Shown: one piece after another, positions 9,177-19,510 of the stretch | Layout: every line of letters starts with the position of its first letter | Numbering within the stretch: position 1 is the stretch's first letter | Origin: Neopestalotiopsis rosae | Lineage: Eukaryota; Ascomycota; Sordariomycetes; Amphisphaeriales; Sporocadaceae | Reading direction: 5' to 3' | Assembly (NCBI GenBank): GCA_023078685.1 | Contig: JALGAS010000006.1 | Span: 3,720,001 to 3,784,000, forward strand | Length of the DNA: 64,000 bases | The notes under the pieces: model-generated | Told to the model about the DNA's origin: nothing | The model's input: only the letters and a program-made list of their open reading frames with translations | The model's database searches: none | Program-made: the position numbers and the translations under genes

Positions 9177-11945
9177 ATGCCGCTCAGACGGAGGCCGGGT
9201 CGGTTCATCGAGGCAACGGAGCCACGCACAGCGCCCACTGCAAGGCATCAGGGCATCGACTCTGCACAGCATACGACTGGACAGAGGGAAGCATGGAAGC
9301 AAGGAGATCGAGGAGGGCAGCATCTGCAAACGGATACCCACGATGGACGACATGGCGAGGCATCCCCAACGTCGGAAGCGCCACACGCATGGCACGATGC
9401 AGGCAGATCAGGACGACAGCCACGGAGAGCTTCAAATGTCGACCCAAGGGACGCGGAAAACATGAGGTATCTCATGGAATTTCTTCGGCGGACTCCACCA
9501 CCAGGAAACCACATGTCGGTAGCTGACAACTTCGATGATACTTCATCAAGGAAGAGCAGCAGATGGAGGAGGATACTCAACCCCTTTCGTCGGAAGAGTA
9601 GGCGCTCTCGTCCAATTACGATCCAGCTACCGGACTCAGCTGTTGCCTCTACCACGTCGGGAGGCTACCGACACATTGCAATCTCCATTCCAGTAGAACA
9701 TACCTACGATTCTCACAGGAGGCGACCATCGAAACGCCGTTCCATTGCAGCCGCACCCCCAGAGCAGGAGCCGACGCATGATATTGGGGAGAGACTGAGC
9801 ACCATTGAATCGAGATTGGCATCAAATCGTCCCTATAGCGCCGATATGGGCGGCGTTGGTACCGTGCTGCATCCTGTTGCAGAACACCGAGAACCAAAGT
9901 CTGTAGGCGAGCAAGGCGGTCCTCCCAGACCACCTCGCACAAGCTCCGTAAAGCGCCCATCATCAAGTCGAATACAACGCCCGGCAAGAGACTCGGGTCA
10001 TGCACTACCTATAGACACAACACCTTCGCCGAAACAGACACGATCGCATACAACTGGCTTGGGGCCCGCAGCTCGGCGGCCATCAGAGGCAAGATCTATA
10101 GCTGAAGGGTCTGGGTCGAGGCGAAGGCCGCAACCTATAGTGATTGTCCCCGATGCTACACCGACTATGGCTCGGCAGATGGGAAGAGTCCCGCCATCGC
10201 CGCGACCAAAGTCCAACATCGAAGTAATGAGCCAACCCCAGGCTGACGATGGCAAAGATCTCAGCAGCCAAGGCAGCAGCTCGCAGGCTAACACGCCCAT
10301 CACGCCAGCTCCCATGGGTGATGCCGGCTTGAGGTTTCCACCAAGGAAAACAAGCAAGAGATCGACGTTTGGAGGACAAAAGTCTTTCCCTGGGTTGCTG
10401 AGTCCATCATTTTCACAAAAGTCTTCGCCAAGTGCTCAAAGCGGTAGTGCATACGGCAATAATCCCCCCTCCCCGGAGACCCATATTCTACGCCCACGTA
10501 TTGGTAGTATCGTCACCATTGACTCTGAGCCGAGGGTCATGAGTGCTCAGGCTGCAACAGCGCATAGAGCCGAGGCTGTTCACCTCGTCATGGGTGATTC
10601 GGTGGATGCGAGCGCTGAGCCGTCCTCAAGTACAGACGGCGCCACCAGCTCCCCATTGCACACGGGAGCAGCGATGAGTCGCTCTGCCCAGACGGACATT
10701 ACCACCATGCACCACCTTCACAAGACCTTGAGCCGAAAAGAAAAGGTTCGCCAGCGTAAGCATATGGACCTCCACAGCGCGAGGAAAGGCAAGGCACCCC
10801 AGGATGCATTCTTCTCAGATGTGCCGCCTTCTTCAAAAACCTCTCATCTTCTAAGGCATGTGTCTTCGGTCTCGGACCAAACCGACAATAGGCCGATACC
10901 GAGTCGCTCAAGAATCCCGCATCCCACAGAGGCGGACCCTTCAAAACCAGTAATGGCGACTCCCCGAGCCCATTCAGTAGGCCCGTCTGAAGCTCCTACA
11001 ATTTCTCCGGTCAGTATCCTCAAACCTAGCCGGCAGGCATCAATGGGCTCATTTAGGAGTAGCACGACGACGTCCTCCTCAAGCTCTTTCGTACAATCCT
11101 TCGACCGGCTATCGAACCTGCGCCAGGCACAGAAACGCATTGAGCGTGACGTGCGCACGACGCGTGAGGCTATAGACGTTGCTGGAGCCAGAGCAGAGGC
11201 GACGGGCGCACCACTGAATCCCGAGCAGCTCCAGCGCCGGCATGAATACATGCGGGAGCGACGGCTGCGCGACGTGGAGAGACGGATCCGCCGCCTCGAA
11301 CGTAATGGTGACCTATGGCTTCGGTCTCTGCCAGGGCTGCTTGAGACCCTTGGTAAGATGGAGGAGCACTGGAGACAGGCGTCGCAACCGCTCTCACTAC
11401 CACCACCACCACAGCAGCAGCCGTCTCAGCCCGTTGTCGAGCCCTCAAGTCCTACTACAACGCGGAGACGAGCTGTCTCTCATTCTGTTGCAGGTCTCAC
11501 TAGTGCTGGGAGCTCAGAGTATAGTCCGGAATCGCTTGAGCCACTGATCAGTTCGCTCCAAGAAGTGGCCAAGTTGATACCAGTCAGTCCAAGACCGCGT
11601 CCGCTATCAGAGCCAAACACGCACAGTCGAAGAGCTGAAGGGCTTGTGCCTGAAACGGGGGAGCACGCTGGAGCAAAGCCGGCTATCCCAGAGCGTGCGC
11701 CGGAACGGGTCCAAGAGGGACAAGAGGCAGCACGCGTAGAAGCTGAGGAGGTGGTCCAGGCCCAGGGGTTGCAGTCGGCTTCGACCGAGAGACCCGCAGA
11801 AGCTGGAACCGGAATCTCTGCAGAGGGACAAGCCAGATTCGAAGAGGAGGCGCGCAAGGCCGCCGCATCTCCAGTCTATCATCTAGCGCCTGAAACCCCC
11901 GAGGCTGTTCCAGAGGAGGCCAAGTCGTTTACTATATGGTGGTAG
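9177..11945 (+). CDS. Large disordered protein with C-terminal coiled coil
   Basis: A single 922-codon frame without introns. Most of the protein is Ser/Pro/Arg-rich and low in hydrophobic residues, as in intrinsically disordered proteins. A basic patch near residues 125-150 (RWRRILNPFRRKSRRSR) could bind membrane lipids or nucleic acid. Residues about 635-740 form a strongly charged heptad-like helix (QKRIERDVRTTREAI, RRHEYMRERRLRDVERRIRR), followed by a Pro/Gln run and an acidic Ala/Glu-rich tail ending FTIWW. I do not recognise a family. The start is uncertain: Met1 at 9177 gives a His/Arg/Gln-rich leader, while Met96 at 9462 (MRYLMEFLRR) begins the part that looks more protein-like. Convergent with the citrate synthase gene; the 3-prime ends are about 280 bp apart. 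Confidence 0.8.
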   Translation: MPLRRRPGRFIEATEPRTAPTARHQGIDSAQHTTGQREAWKQGDRGGQHLQTDTHDGRHGEASPTSEAPHAWHDAGRSGRQPRRASNVDPRDAENMRYLMEFLRRTPPPGNHMSVADNFDDTSSRKSSRWRRILNPFRRKSRRSRPITIQLPDSAVASTTSGGYRHIAISIPVEHTYDSHRRRPSKRRSIAAAPPEQEPTHDIGERLSTIESRLASNRPYSADMGGVGTVLHPVAEHREPKSVGEQGGPPRPPRTSSVKRPSSSRIQRPARDSGHALPIDTTPSPKQTRSHTTGLGPAARRPSEARSIAEGSGSRRRPQPIVIVPDATPTMARQMGRVPPSPRPKSNIEVMSQPQADDGKDLSSQGSSSQANTPITPAPMGDAGLRFPPRKTSKRSTFGGQKSFPGLLSPSFSQKSSPSAQSGSAYGNNPPSPETHILRPRIGSIVTIDSEPRVMSAQAATAHRAEAVHLVMGDSVDASAEPSSSTDGATSSPLHTGAAMSRSAQTDITTMHHLHKTLSRKEKVRQRKHMDLHSARKGKAPQDAFFSDVPPSSKTSHLLRHVSSVSDQTDNRPIPSRSRIPHPTEADPSKPVMATPRAHSVGPSEAPTISPVSILKPSRQASMGSFRSSTTTSSSSSFVQSFDRLSNLRQAQKRIERDVRTTREAIDVAGARAEATGAPLNPEQLQRRHEYMRERRLRDVERRIRRLERNGDLWLRSLPGLLETLGKMEEHWRQASQPLSLPPPPQQQPSQPVVEPSSPTTTRRRAVSHSVAGLTSAGSSEYSPESLEPLISSLQEVAKLIPVSPRPRPLSEPNTHSRRAEGLVPETGEHAGAKPAIPERAPERVQEGQEAARVEAEEVVQAQGLQSASTERPAEAGTGISAEGQARFEEEARKAAASPVYHLAPETPEAVPEEAKSFTIWW

Positions 11946-12227
11946 ATAGCTAATGTTGTAACTTGAATGTGTAATATACCCTTTGTCAGTATGAGAGCAA
12001 AGCTCGTTGATTATGATAGTTGTAATTAGAAAAGAATGGATACACCTTTCCCTCACCAACTATCACTGGTCTGATTTCGCAGGTGAGCCTATAGCCGCAA
12101 CACGTTCATGCTCTCAATTGAGAAAGTCAAGTTGCATGCAAAAATAAAAATATATATGCTGAAGACTGTACATGATAGAAACATACGCTGAGTACATGAA
12201 GACACTTTTCATTTCTCCCATGAGATA

Positions 12228-13721
12228 TTACAACTTGCTCTTGCCCCAGACACGTCCCGTCTCGTCCTTGTACGTGGCGAGAACATGCCTCTTGCTGTCG
12301 CCTCCGTGGTTGACCTGGACGGGGGCGGCGCTGTCGGCCTTTTCCACCCTGTCCTTGCTCTCGACGTAGTCGCGCTCGCCCTCGCCGAGGTAGAGCTGGC
12401 GGGGGCGCCAGATCTTGACGCCCGCGGGCTGCAGGATCATCTGGCGCCAGTGGGCGAGCCAGCCGACGCAGCGGGGCACGGCAAAGAGCACGGGGTAGAA
12501 GTCGAGGGGGAAGCCCATGGCCTGGTAGATGAGGCCCGAGTAGAAGTCGACGTTGGGGTAGAGGTTGCGGCTGCGCATGAAGTCGCTCTTCTGGGCGTAC
12601 TCGGCGAGGGCCAGGGCCGTGTCCAGCAGCTGGTTGCGGCCCGTGACCTTGAAGACCTCGTCGGCCAGGGCGCGGATGGCCGTGGAGCGCGGGTCGACGT
12701 TCTTGTAGACGCGGTGGCCGAACCCGACCAGCACGCGCTCGCGGCGCTCCACCTGGGCCATGAAGTCGGGGACCTTGTCCGGGGAGCCGATCTCGATGAG
12801 CATGCGGATGGCGCTCTCCGAGGCGCCGCCGTGCGAGGGGCCGTACAGGGCGGCGCAGCCGGCGGCCACCATGCTGTACGGGTCGACCAGGGAGCTGCCG
12901 ACCTGGAGGACGGTGGCGGTGGAGCAGTTGACCTCGTGGTCGGCGTGAATGATGAAGAGGGCGTCGAGGGCCTTTTCCAGGACCGGGTGGGGCTGGTACT
13001 CGTGGCCCGAGAGCTGGTCGAGCATGTACAGGAAGTTGCCCGTGTAGGACAGGCCCTTGGCGGGGCGGTTAAAGGGGCGGCCCTGGCGCATGCGGTACGC
13101 GGCCGCGGCCAGCGTGGGCGCCTTGCCAATGATGCGGAGGATCTGCTTGTCCAGCACCTTGAGGGCCTCGAGGTTGCCCGAGGCGGCGTTGGTGTAGAGC
13201 TTCTGGCCCGCGAGCGACGGGTTGGCCTCGGGGGCGAACGAGCCCAGCGTGGCAAAGGCCGAGGTCAGCATAGACATGGGGTGCGAGTCGTAGCGGAACG
13301 ACTTGAACATGCCCTCAATGTCGCTGTGGATGTAGGTGTGGTTGAGCACCTCGTTCTGCCAGTCGTCGTAGCGGCTCTCCGTGGGCAGCTCCCCGTAGAT
13401 GAGCAGGTAAGCCGACTCGAGAAAGTTGCTCTTCTTGACCAGCTGCTGGATGGGGTAGCCGCGGTACCGCAGCACGCCCTCCTGGCCGTTGATGTACGTG
13501 ATCTTGCTCTGGATGACAGCCGTGTTCATGTACGCCGGGTCGTACACCCGGAGCCCCTGCTCCGTCTCATCCTCGGCCGGTCCCCCCTTGGCCTTGATCT
13601 TCTTAATGTCCGTGGCCAGGACCGAGTTGTGCTTGATGGGGACCTCATAGGTCTGTCCCGTCCGGTTGTCAACCACGGTCAGCGACTGGCGAGGCGCCGC
13701 CTTGCTAGGAACCGAGACCAT
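12228..13721 (-). CDS. Citrate synthase, peroxisomal (PTS1), bacterial sequence type
   Basis: Intronless 497-residue protein catalysing condensation of acetyl-CoA and oxaloacetate to citrate. Family signatures are complete: TYINGQEGVLRYRGYPI near the N-terminus, the ADHEVNCST block, the catalytic-His loop GPSHGGASESA, and GFGHRVYKNVDPRST with the third active-site region and the Asp-containing segment downstream. These loops match the bacterial GltA-like type rather than the eukaryotic mitochondrial type (which reads more like WGPLHGGAN and has no GFGHRVYKN). The protein ends in Ser-Lys-Leu, a canonical PTS1, so peroxisomal import and a role in the glyoxylate cycle, fatty-acid or acetate use are inferred. 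Start is ATG at 13721; the 19 codons upstream begin with a TTG and are probably untranslated. A TCACGTGA palindrome at 14111-14118 lies 390 bp upstream. An alternative is a methylcitrate or alkylcitrate synthase. Confidence 0.93.
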   Translation of the reverse strand: MVSVPSKAAPRQSLTVVDNRTGQTYEVPIKHNSVLATDIKKIKAKGGPAEDETEQGLRVYDPAYMNTAVIQSKITYINGQEGVLRYRGYPIQQLVKKSNFLESAYLLIYGELPTESRYDDWQNEVLNHTYIHSDIEGMFKSFRYDSHPMSMLTSAFATLGSFAPEANPSLAGQKLYTNAASGNLEALKVLDKQILRIIGKAPTLAAAAYRMRQGRPFNRPAKGLSYTGNFLYMLDQLSGHEYQPHPVLEKALDALFIIHADHEVNCSTATVLQVGSSLVDPYSMVAAGCAALYGPSHGGASESAIRMLIEIGSPDKVPDFMAQVERRERVLVGFGHRVYKNVDPRSTAIRALADEVFKVTGRNQLLDTALALAEYAQKSDFMRSRNLYPNVDFYSGLIYQAMGFPLDFYPVLFAVPRCVGWLAHWRQMILQPAGVKIWRPRQLYLGEGERDYVESKDRVEKADSAAPVQVNHGGDSKRHVLATYKDETGRVWGKSKL

Positions 13722-14518
13722 CTTTCTTTCTTTTGTAGAAAGTGTTATGGTTACCTTGTGCAAAAGTTGAAAGATCAAGTGAAAACTATTAAAATAATCC
13801 GAATGACAAGAAATATAAAGAGCCTTTAATGATGCGGCAAATATATGCCAAGTCAGGTATGTAGTTACACAAGGTTTCCCGTGATTATCCTCCGTGGTTG
13901 GTTGAAATGCTGGTCGGGTCTACAAGAGTTGCCGGAGCGCGAAGCCGTCCATTACCGTACCCATGCTCGTAGAATAAGGAGGGCTCAGAGGACACTTTTG
14001 GCTGGAGCTTCCACTGGAGCTTACGAGCTTACAACTGGAATGATAGCGGCTGATCTGGTTTCGGCGCTCCATAAAAATGACGATCTAGCCGAGGTTCAAC
14101 TCGCTAACAGTCACGTGATGTCAAGCTCAAGCTCAACAAGACCCGTGCCCTGAGTGTGGTGGCTCAACGTTTCGATGGGATTGATTGAGACTTTTTAGCA
14201 TTGCATTTTGCATGTGCTTGAGATGTGTGTTGCTGCACCTCCTTTGAAGGTGTGTGTGCAAGTCATGAACCTTCCTTTTGTCCGCACCAACCAACCTCGC
14301 CAGCAAGGGTTACAGTTGGACAATTGATGTATGCAGCCGTCAGCCAGTTTAGTGGTTACTTTCGGCGTAGTACGGCACTACAGGCGCTGCCTCCAACGGG
14401 AATGATCATTGATGAGATGCTGCAAGACGACAAACATGAAAGCAACGGATTAAATCATTACTTGCACGCTAATGTGTACACACGAAATCCCAAGCAGATC
14501 CTTTTCCTCCTTGAGCTT
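13722..14518. other. Promoter region of the citrate synthase gene
   Basis: Intergenic sequence between two minus-strand genes. The 100 bp next to the start codon are AT-rich. A TCACGTGA palindrome (14111-14118) matches the CACGTG core bound by fungal bHLH factors. No coding feature is supported. Confidence 0.5.
14111..14118. promoter_or_regulatory. CACGTG-type palindrome
   Basis: Perfect 8-bp palindrome TCACGTGA, the consensus core for fungal bHLH regulators, 390 bp upstream of the citrate synthase ATG and just beyond the 3-prime end of the phosphatase gene. A single 8-mer can occur by chance, so function is only a possibility. Confidence 0.3.
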
Positions 14519-16867
14519 TTAAGAGGAAATATACATGGTCGGGAACCCAATCACTTCCCACTCGCCTGTCTCCGTGTTCTGCGTCAGGTTGGTGGGGTTA
14601 ACCTGTCCTCCGCGCAAAGCGCCGGCCTCGACGGAACCGCCGGCAACGGGCCGCGACAAGTGGTTGTCGTCGACCAGGACGGTGAAGTTGGCCAGCGGGA
14701 TGCTCCAAGGGTTGCGGGAGGCGACGCTGGGGGAGCCGTAAAACTGAGCCACGGCCTTTTGGGGGTCGAGGCTCAGCAGGAAGTAGCCGCGGTAGTAGCC
14801 GTCCTGCCACTGGAGCTCCGAGTTCCACTCGTCGTCGATGCGCGCCTGCGCCAGTGCCCTTGTCGTCAGTATGTCGCCTGAGGCGCCGCTCGAGGTCACC
14901 GAGGTGCCGGCGAACTCGACGCCAATGGCGCCCGTGCCCGTGCCGTTGTTGTAGGTCTCGGATCCGACCCAGGCGAGATCAGATACCTGGTAGATTTGAT
15001 TGTTAGCCTCCCATCGTTGTTCTCTTCACATGTGCCATTCATGCTCTTACCCAGTTCTGGTGGCTGTCTCCAGCCAGGAAGATATTGTTTCCAATATTGT
15101 TATCGTAGAGATGCTTGAAGGTGCGGTTTCTGTTGGCCGCATAACCCTGTTCCAACCGGTCAGTATGAATTACACGGCTAGCGACTCCAAGCATGTTCAA
15201 CTCACGTTCCAGTTGTCGCCGTTCCAGCCGAACGATTCTCTGATTCGAGAAAAGATGATTTGGTCTCCAACTACGCGCCAGGTGGCACCTCGCTCCGACG
15301 ACGCCGTCAGCTGGTTGTAAAACCAGTGCTCTTGGTGCGAGCCCATGAGCGATCGCGATGCCTCATCGTTGATCAAGCTAATGTAATCATCGTTCCAGTC
15401 TAGAAGCCCTTGTAAGTAACTTTATGGTCATACATGATTGCGGAAGGAGAGATGAAACTCACCAAGAGAGGTAATGCTGCGATCGTAGTTGCGCGTGTCG
15501 AGAATGATGAGGTCCAGCAAATTGCCCATTTGAAAGGTCCTCCATACTCGCAGGTTGTCGTCCATATCGATTTGTCTGTATGGCCAGTAAGAAAACAAGT
15601 CATTTTCATTTATAGCATGAATACTGACCGAATGGGAATCCACTCGAAGTAAGCGCGAACCGCGTTCATCTTGCGCTGGTCTACGCTGATGCTAGGCCCA
15701 TCGTTTCGGAAGGACTCTTCAGTGTTGTTCAATGCGCTGAAGCCGTCTCTGTATCCATTGTTGGCAACCTCGTGGTCGTCCCAGGTTGGGATCCACGCAA
15801 AGTTCTGCGTCAACAGCTGCAAATCGGGATCTGTACGGTACTACAGAATTCTGTCAGCAATGTTCATCGTGCATAAGATCTGTTCCTGGAAGCCTCACCT
15901 GTCCGATTCTCTCTCTGTAATCCCACAGAGTGAACAGAATGTTCGCTGGAGAATGGGCGCGCTCTCCTTGGTTGGCGTTTTCGTAAATGTAGTCGCCGAG
16001 GTGAATCTGTGAAATAAGATCAGACGGACATTTACGTTACAAATGAGTACGAACACCTACCACGTAATCATGTTCGTCCTTTCGCGCAGCGTTGCCGTAA
16101 ACATTAAAGTAACCGTTTGCTATCACTTTGTCAGTCATGGTCAACTAACCCAGGATCGGCACTGTTAAGAACCTACGGTAATTGGCACACGAGAAGACGG
16201 CAAACTTGAGCTCTGACACGTCTGCATCCTTGGCGGGTGACGTCTTGGTGCGCCCCAGCGGACTGGTGACGTTTGAGCCGCAGATGTTGAATTGGTATGT
16301 ATAAGTCGTGAACGGCTCCAAGCCCCCAGCTTCGACCTGTACACGATAGTCAGCGCCAATTGCACACCTAATTAGCTGCAGACATGATCGGGTGAATCTC
16401 ACCTTGACGGTATAGTCAATGTCGCTGGTCGTGTAGGCCTTTCCTTGCGACACGACGTCCGTGCCATTTTGGGCGTCGCCCGACTGGTACACCTTCCACT
16501 CGACGCAGATGGGGTTGGCGCTGGCCTGAATGTACTTTTCCGTCTCGTGGTTGTACAGGTCCACGGTGCCCTCGACGGTGACGTTGCTCCGGTCCGAGTC
16601 CAGGCCGGGCGCCACGCGGGTCCAGAGGATGACGCTCTCGGGCCACGGGTCGCCCGAGGCGACGCCGTGGGTGAAGTTGAGCTCCTCGGCGGCGTAGGCG
16701 ACGGCGTCGCGCTTCCAGGCGCGCTTCGCCACCTTGGGCACGTCGATGCCCAGGTTGACGTGGCGTCGGGAGGGGCTGTCGTAGTTTAGGTTGCCGTCAA
16801 AGGAGGCGCTCGCGAGGGAGGCCAGAAAGGCGGCTCCCGCGATGGTCACTCTTGCTGCGCTGTACAT
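14519..16867 (-). CDS. Secreted PhoD-like phosphatase/phosphodiesterase
   Basis: Nine exons, complement(join(14519..14986, 15051..15146, 15206..15408, 15463..15575, 15629..15840, 15899..16006, 16061..16119, 16177..16336, 16403..16867)), 627 residues. All eight introns (53-66 nt) are GT-AG and keep frame. PhoD-family motifs appear in order: HGVASGDPWPESVILWTR, FSCANYPNG, HLGDYIYENANQGERA, IPTWDDHEVANNGYRDG, LDTRNYDRS and FLAGDSHQNWV, covering the expected metal-binding Asp/His residues. The N-terminus MYSAARVTIAGAAFLASLAS is a signal peptide, and several N-x-S/T sites fit a secreted or cell-wall enzyme. Family members hydrolyse phosphomonoesters or phosphodiesters; phosphate acquisition is the likely role. 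ATG at 16867 is chosen because the longer frame begins at a TTG. Confidence 0.9.
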
Positions 16868-17964
16868 GGTGAGACTTGGACACACGAAGAGGATGAGTCG
16901 TCCGGGCAAATCTTCCGAGACAAAGATCGGCAGCTCAATGGGCTTTTATTATTGCTACTATTCCTCTCTGATCAGCCCATGCTTCACCCATGCTCGCAGT
17001 CTGCCCTACCCATGATATGATGGATATCAATAGCCTGCATAGGTAGTGAAGCGGGGCGATGTCGTGTGCATCTATGATCACATCAAGCGTGATGTAGGTC
17101 AGGATCAACCCACGTCGCGATGCCCCAACCAGCTTATAGAAGGGTAGCATTTCGACATCTGCGCTCGAGACTTGCGTAACGTAGTAAAGCTTGGCACTGC
17201 AATTGCGGAAATTTGGTGACAAGCTTTTTTCCAACCCAGCAGGCACTTTCTGTCTCTCTCTCCATATGTCTCGGGCGTGGTTCGTAAACGAATGCGCCTT
17301 GGGCCAGATTCGTTATCACCGAGCTGCATGCACTGTCTTTTGTGTGCAAATGCCGTACTTTTTACTGGCTGAATAGAGCACTACAATAAGATCCCGGGAG
17401 GAAACGTGTATTGGCGCCAGGTCGTGATTGGTAGGATGCCCCCAATTCACAAAGGTCCCGCGCAGTGGATCGGGCTATAGGGTGATCGGCAGTGGGGTTG
17501 CTGCATATGGTCCTCAGGGTCTCTGTTTTGGTGAATCTTGTTTGCGCGTCCAGCATTTTGGGAATACCATATTAGCGTCCTCGGATTGTCGAACTCTAGC
17601 CGTACAGCATTTTGCTCCTTTTCTCTTCATATACTCGGCCGATGCCTGCTCACTACCATGGATATGGAATCGCTGACTACGAAGCTACGAACCAAGTGTT
17701 GTGCACGGAACTACCGTCGTTAGGTCTGACCCATTGTTGGACCAAATATTTTCCGCGAGTCTGAGCAGAGCTTATGCAATGGCATTTGGTTGGTCTCCCG
17801 GTGCGCTGTAAGCACAAGATTCTTTTGGTGTGGATGACAAGGCTATCATCAAGGCAGATTGCATTTCTAGATAACCGCATTCACCAGCACGTAGCAGGCT
17901 CCATGAAAGCTTTCAATAGTTGTCAATTAAATTATCATTTCTTCATTACATTCATTGGAAATCG
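16868..17964. other. Promoter region of the PhoD-like gene
   Basis: About 1.1 kb between two minus-strand genes. Only short frames without domains are seen. No CACGTG-type phosphate-regulator site was noticed in the 300 bp next to the phosphatase start. Confidence 0.4.
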
Positions 17965-19510
17965 TCATCTCGTGGCTCTTCTCACATGGGTCCGCTGGTA
18001 GGTTGGTTTCACTGCGAGAGGATGTGTTAGCACAGACCATTCTGTCAATTCGAGCCGACAAGACGGTAGAATTGTACTTACTCAACGGAAGCATGGGCAG
18101 TGTATCATCCGAGTCGTTGCTCAGGGGACTGCGACCACCCTTTTCGATATCTGCCAATTGGATAGCCACAGCCTGAGGGATACTCGATGGGCTCGGCCCG
18201 GTCATGGTGCGAGGGCGAAGGGTCGATCGCGACGAACGCTTGGGCGACAAGACCCACGGCCGTGCAACAGTGTCTGTGTCATCGGATCCTCTCTGCCACC
18301 GCTTGGGGACAAAAGTCTCAAACATGTGTCGACGAAAGGCAGTCGTGGTTCCGAAGACGATGAAGAGCAGGTAACTCGGAGCCGGTCCCGGCAGGAAGAG
18401 AATCATCGTCTCTTTTGCCCTCTCGACACTGTAGTCTGGGCTCGTTCTGATGGCATCCTTGTTGCTGTTGGACATGCCGGTGAATTGGAAGAGCATGTTT
18501 GTGAGTTCGAAGATACTGCGACACGTCAGTTGAGGAGCTTGGCCTTATTTGAGGCTTGAGTTACTGACGCAAGTACCACAAATGCGATTGTGAACCGAGT
18601 CAACAGCCATCGATCATATATACCGCCCGAATTGTGTTGCTTGGCAGCGAATTGGCCTGGCAGGCTCGAGTTGTTGGATGAACTCTTGCCGTACTGCACA
18701 TTCCAGGAGACCAACTGCCTTCTACTCTGGAGGTATCGTGTCAAGATTCCTAGCATGAGAACAACTCCAAATGCCAGACTTATCATTACTATCGATAATA
18801 TGTGAGTTCAATACCCGGCAATGTGCATTTGCGTCTGATCAAACTTACGAAGAACATTGGCGAGGAACATGAAAGCAACAATTGACTGCTGGATTGTCTT
18901 GGACTGAAGAAGGCATATTGTCACAATTGGCAGGACGAACGAGATCACCTTTCCGACAGCATTGATTCGATCAAACAGCACCTTCAGGTGTGGCTTTGCC
19001 CACCAGCCATAGACAGACTGAAGTAGTGCAAAGGCCCAAAAGCAAACCAGCATCGAGGCGACTGAAAATGAGTATTGTCCTGCGACTGTGTGAGAGGCGC
19101 AAATCAATGTAGAGAAATAAGATGCGACGTACTGAAATACCAAAGGCCTAGGTCGACACCAACGGCTCCATTTGATATGGCCATTTCCGGGTTCTTGAGA
19201 TTGGCGACAGAGGCGCGCCACTGCGTTGTGACCACATTGTCGTAGCCAACAACAAAGTGAAGCTGCGATGCGATGCAGGTCGCCGTGGACAAGAACAGAA
19301 TGTATGAGATTAGTGCGACATCTGGAATTTCTGTGATTAGCCTCCTGAACCTTGAGTAAACATGCCATACGAGTGTCACTGACAACTGACGCGCTCCCGA
19401 TGAGCCCAAGTCAACCAGATCACCAGGCCATTAAGAGTCAGAGCCAGGAACGAGTAGACCAAGACCCCGACCGCAGTGCCCACGACATCAGAGGGGAATT
19501 CTGTTGCCAT
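17965..19510 (-). CDS. Seven-helix integral membrane protein, unknown family
   Basis: Six exons, complement(join(17965..18011, 18082..18515, 18569..18788, 18849..19085, 19133..19321, 19384..19510)), 417 residues; introns of 47-70 nt all join hydrophobic segments in frame. Seven membrane helices are visible: VVGTAVGVLVYSFLALTLNG, SYVALISYILFLSTATCIAS, the segment around GLWYFIAGQYS, MLVCFWAFALLQSVYGWW, a segment around VISFVLPIVTICLL, a long stretch FMFLANVLLMISLAFGVVLM, and a last pair around FTIAFVVLAIFELTNMLFQF and PAPSYLLFIVFGT. The extended C-terminal tail is Ser/Arg-rich and cytosolic-looking. It resembles Pezizomycotina-specific receptor-like membrane proteins of unknown function. The first donor is read as agtt|gtcagt; a competing site six bases earlier breaks the frame. 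Confidence 0.75.

Noticed and set aside
13722..13778. N-terminal extension of citrate synthase that could be a mitochondrial presequence
   Set aside because: The longer frame starts with TTG; no ATG in frame precedes 13721, so dual targeting by this route is unlikely.
12285..13829. 514-codon plus-strand frame opposite the citrate synthase gene
   Set aside because: Val/Ala/Asp/Gly-rich composition is that expected from the antisense of a GC-rich gene. The minus strand has full citrate synthase motifs.
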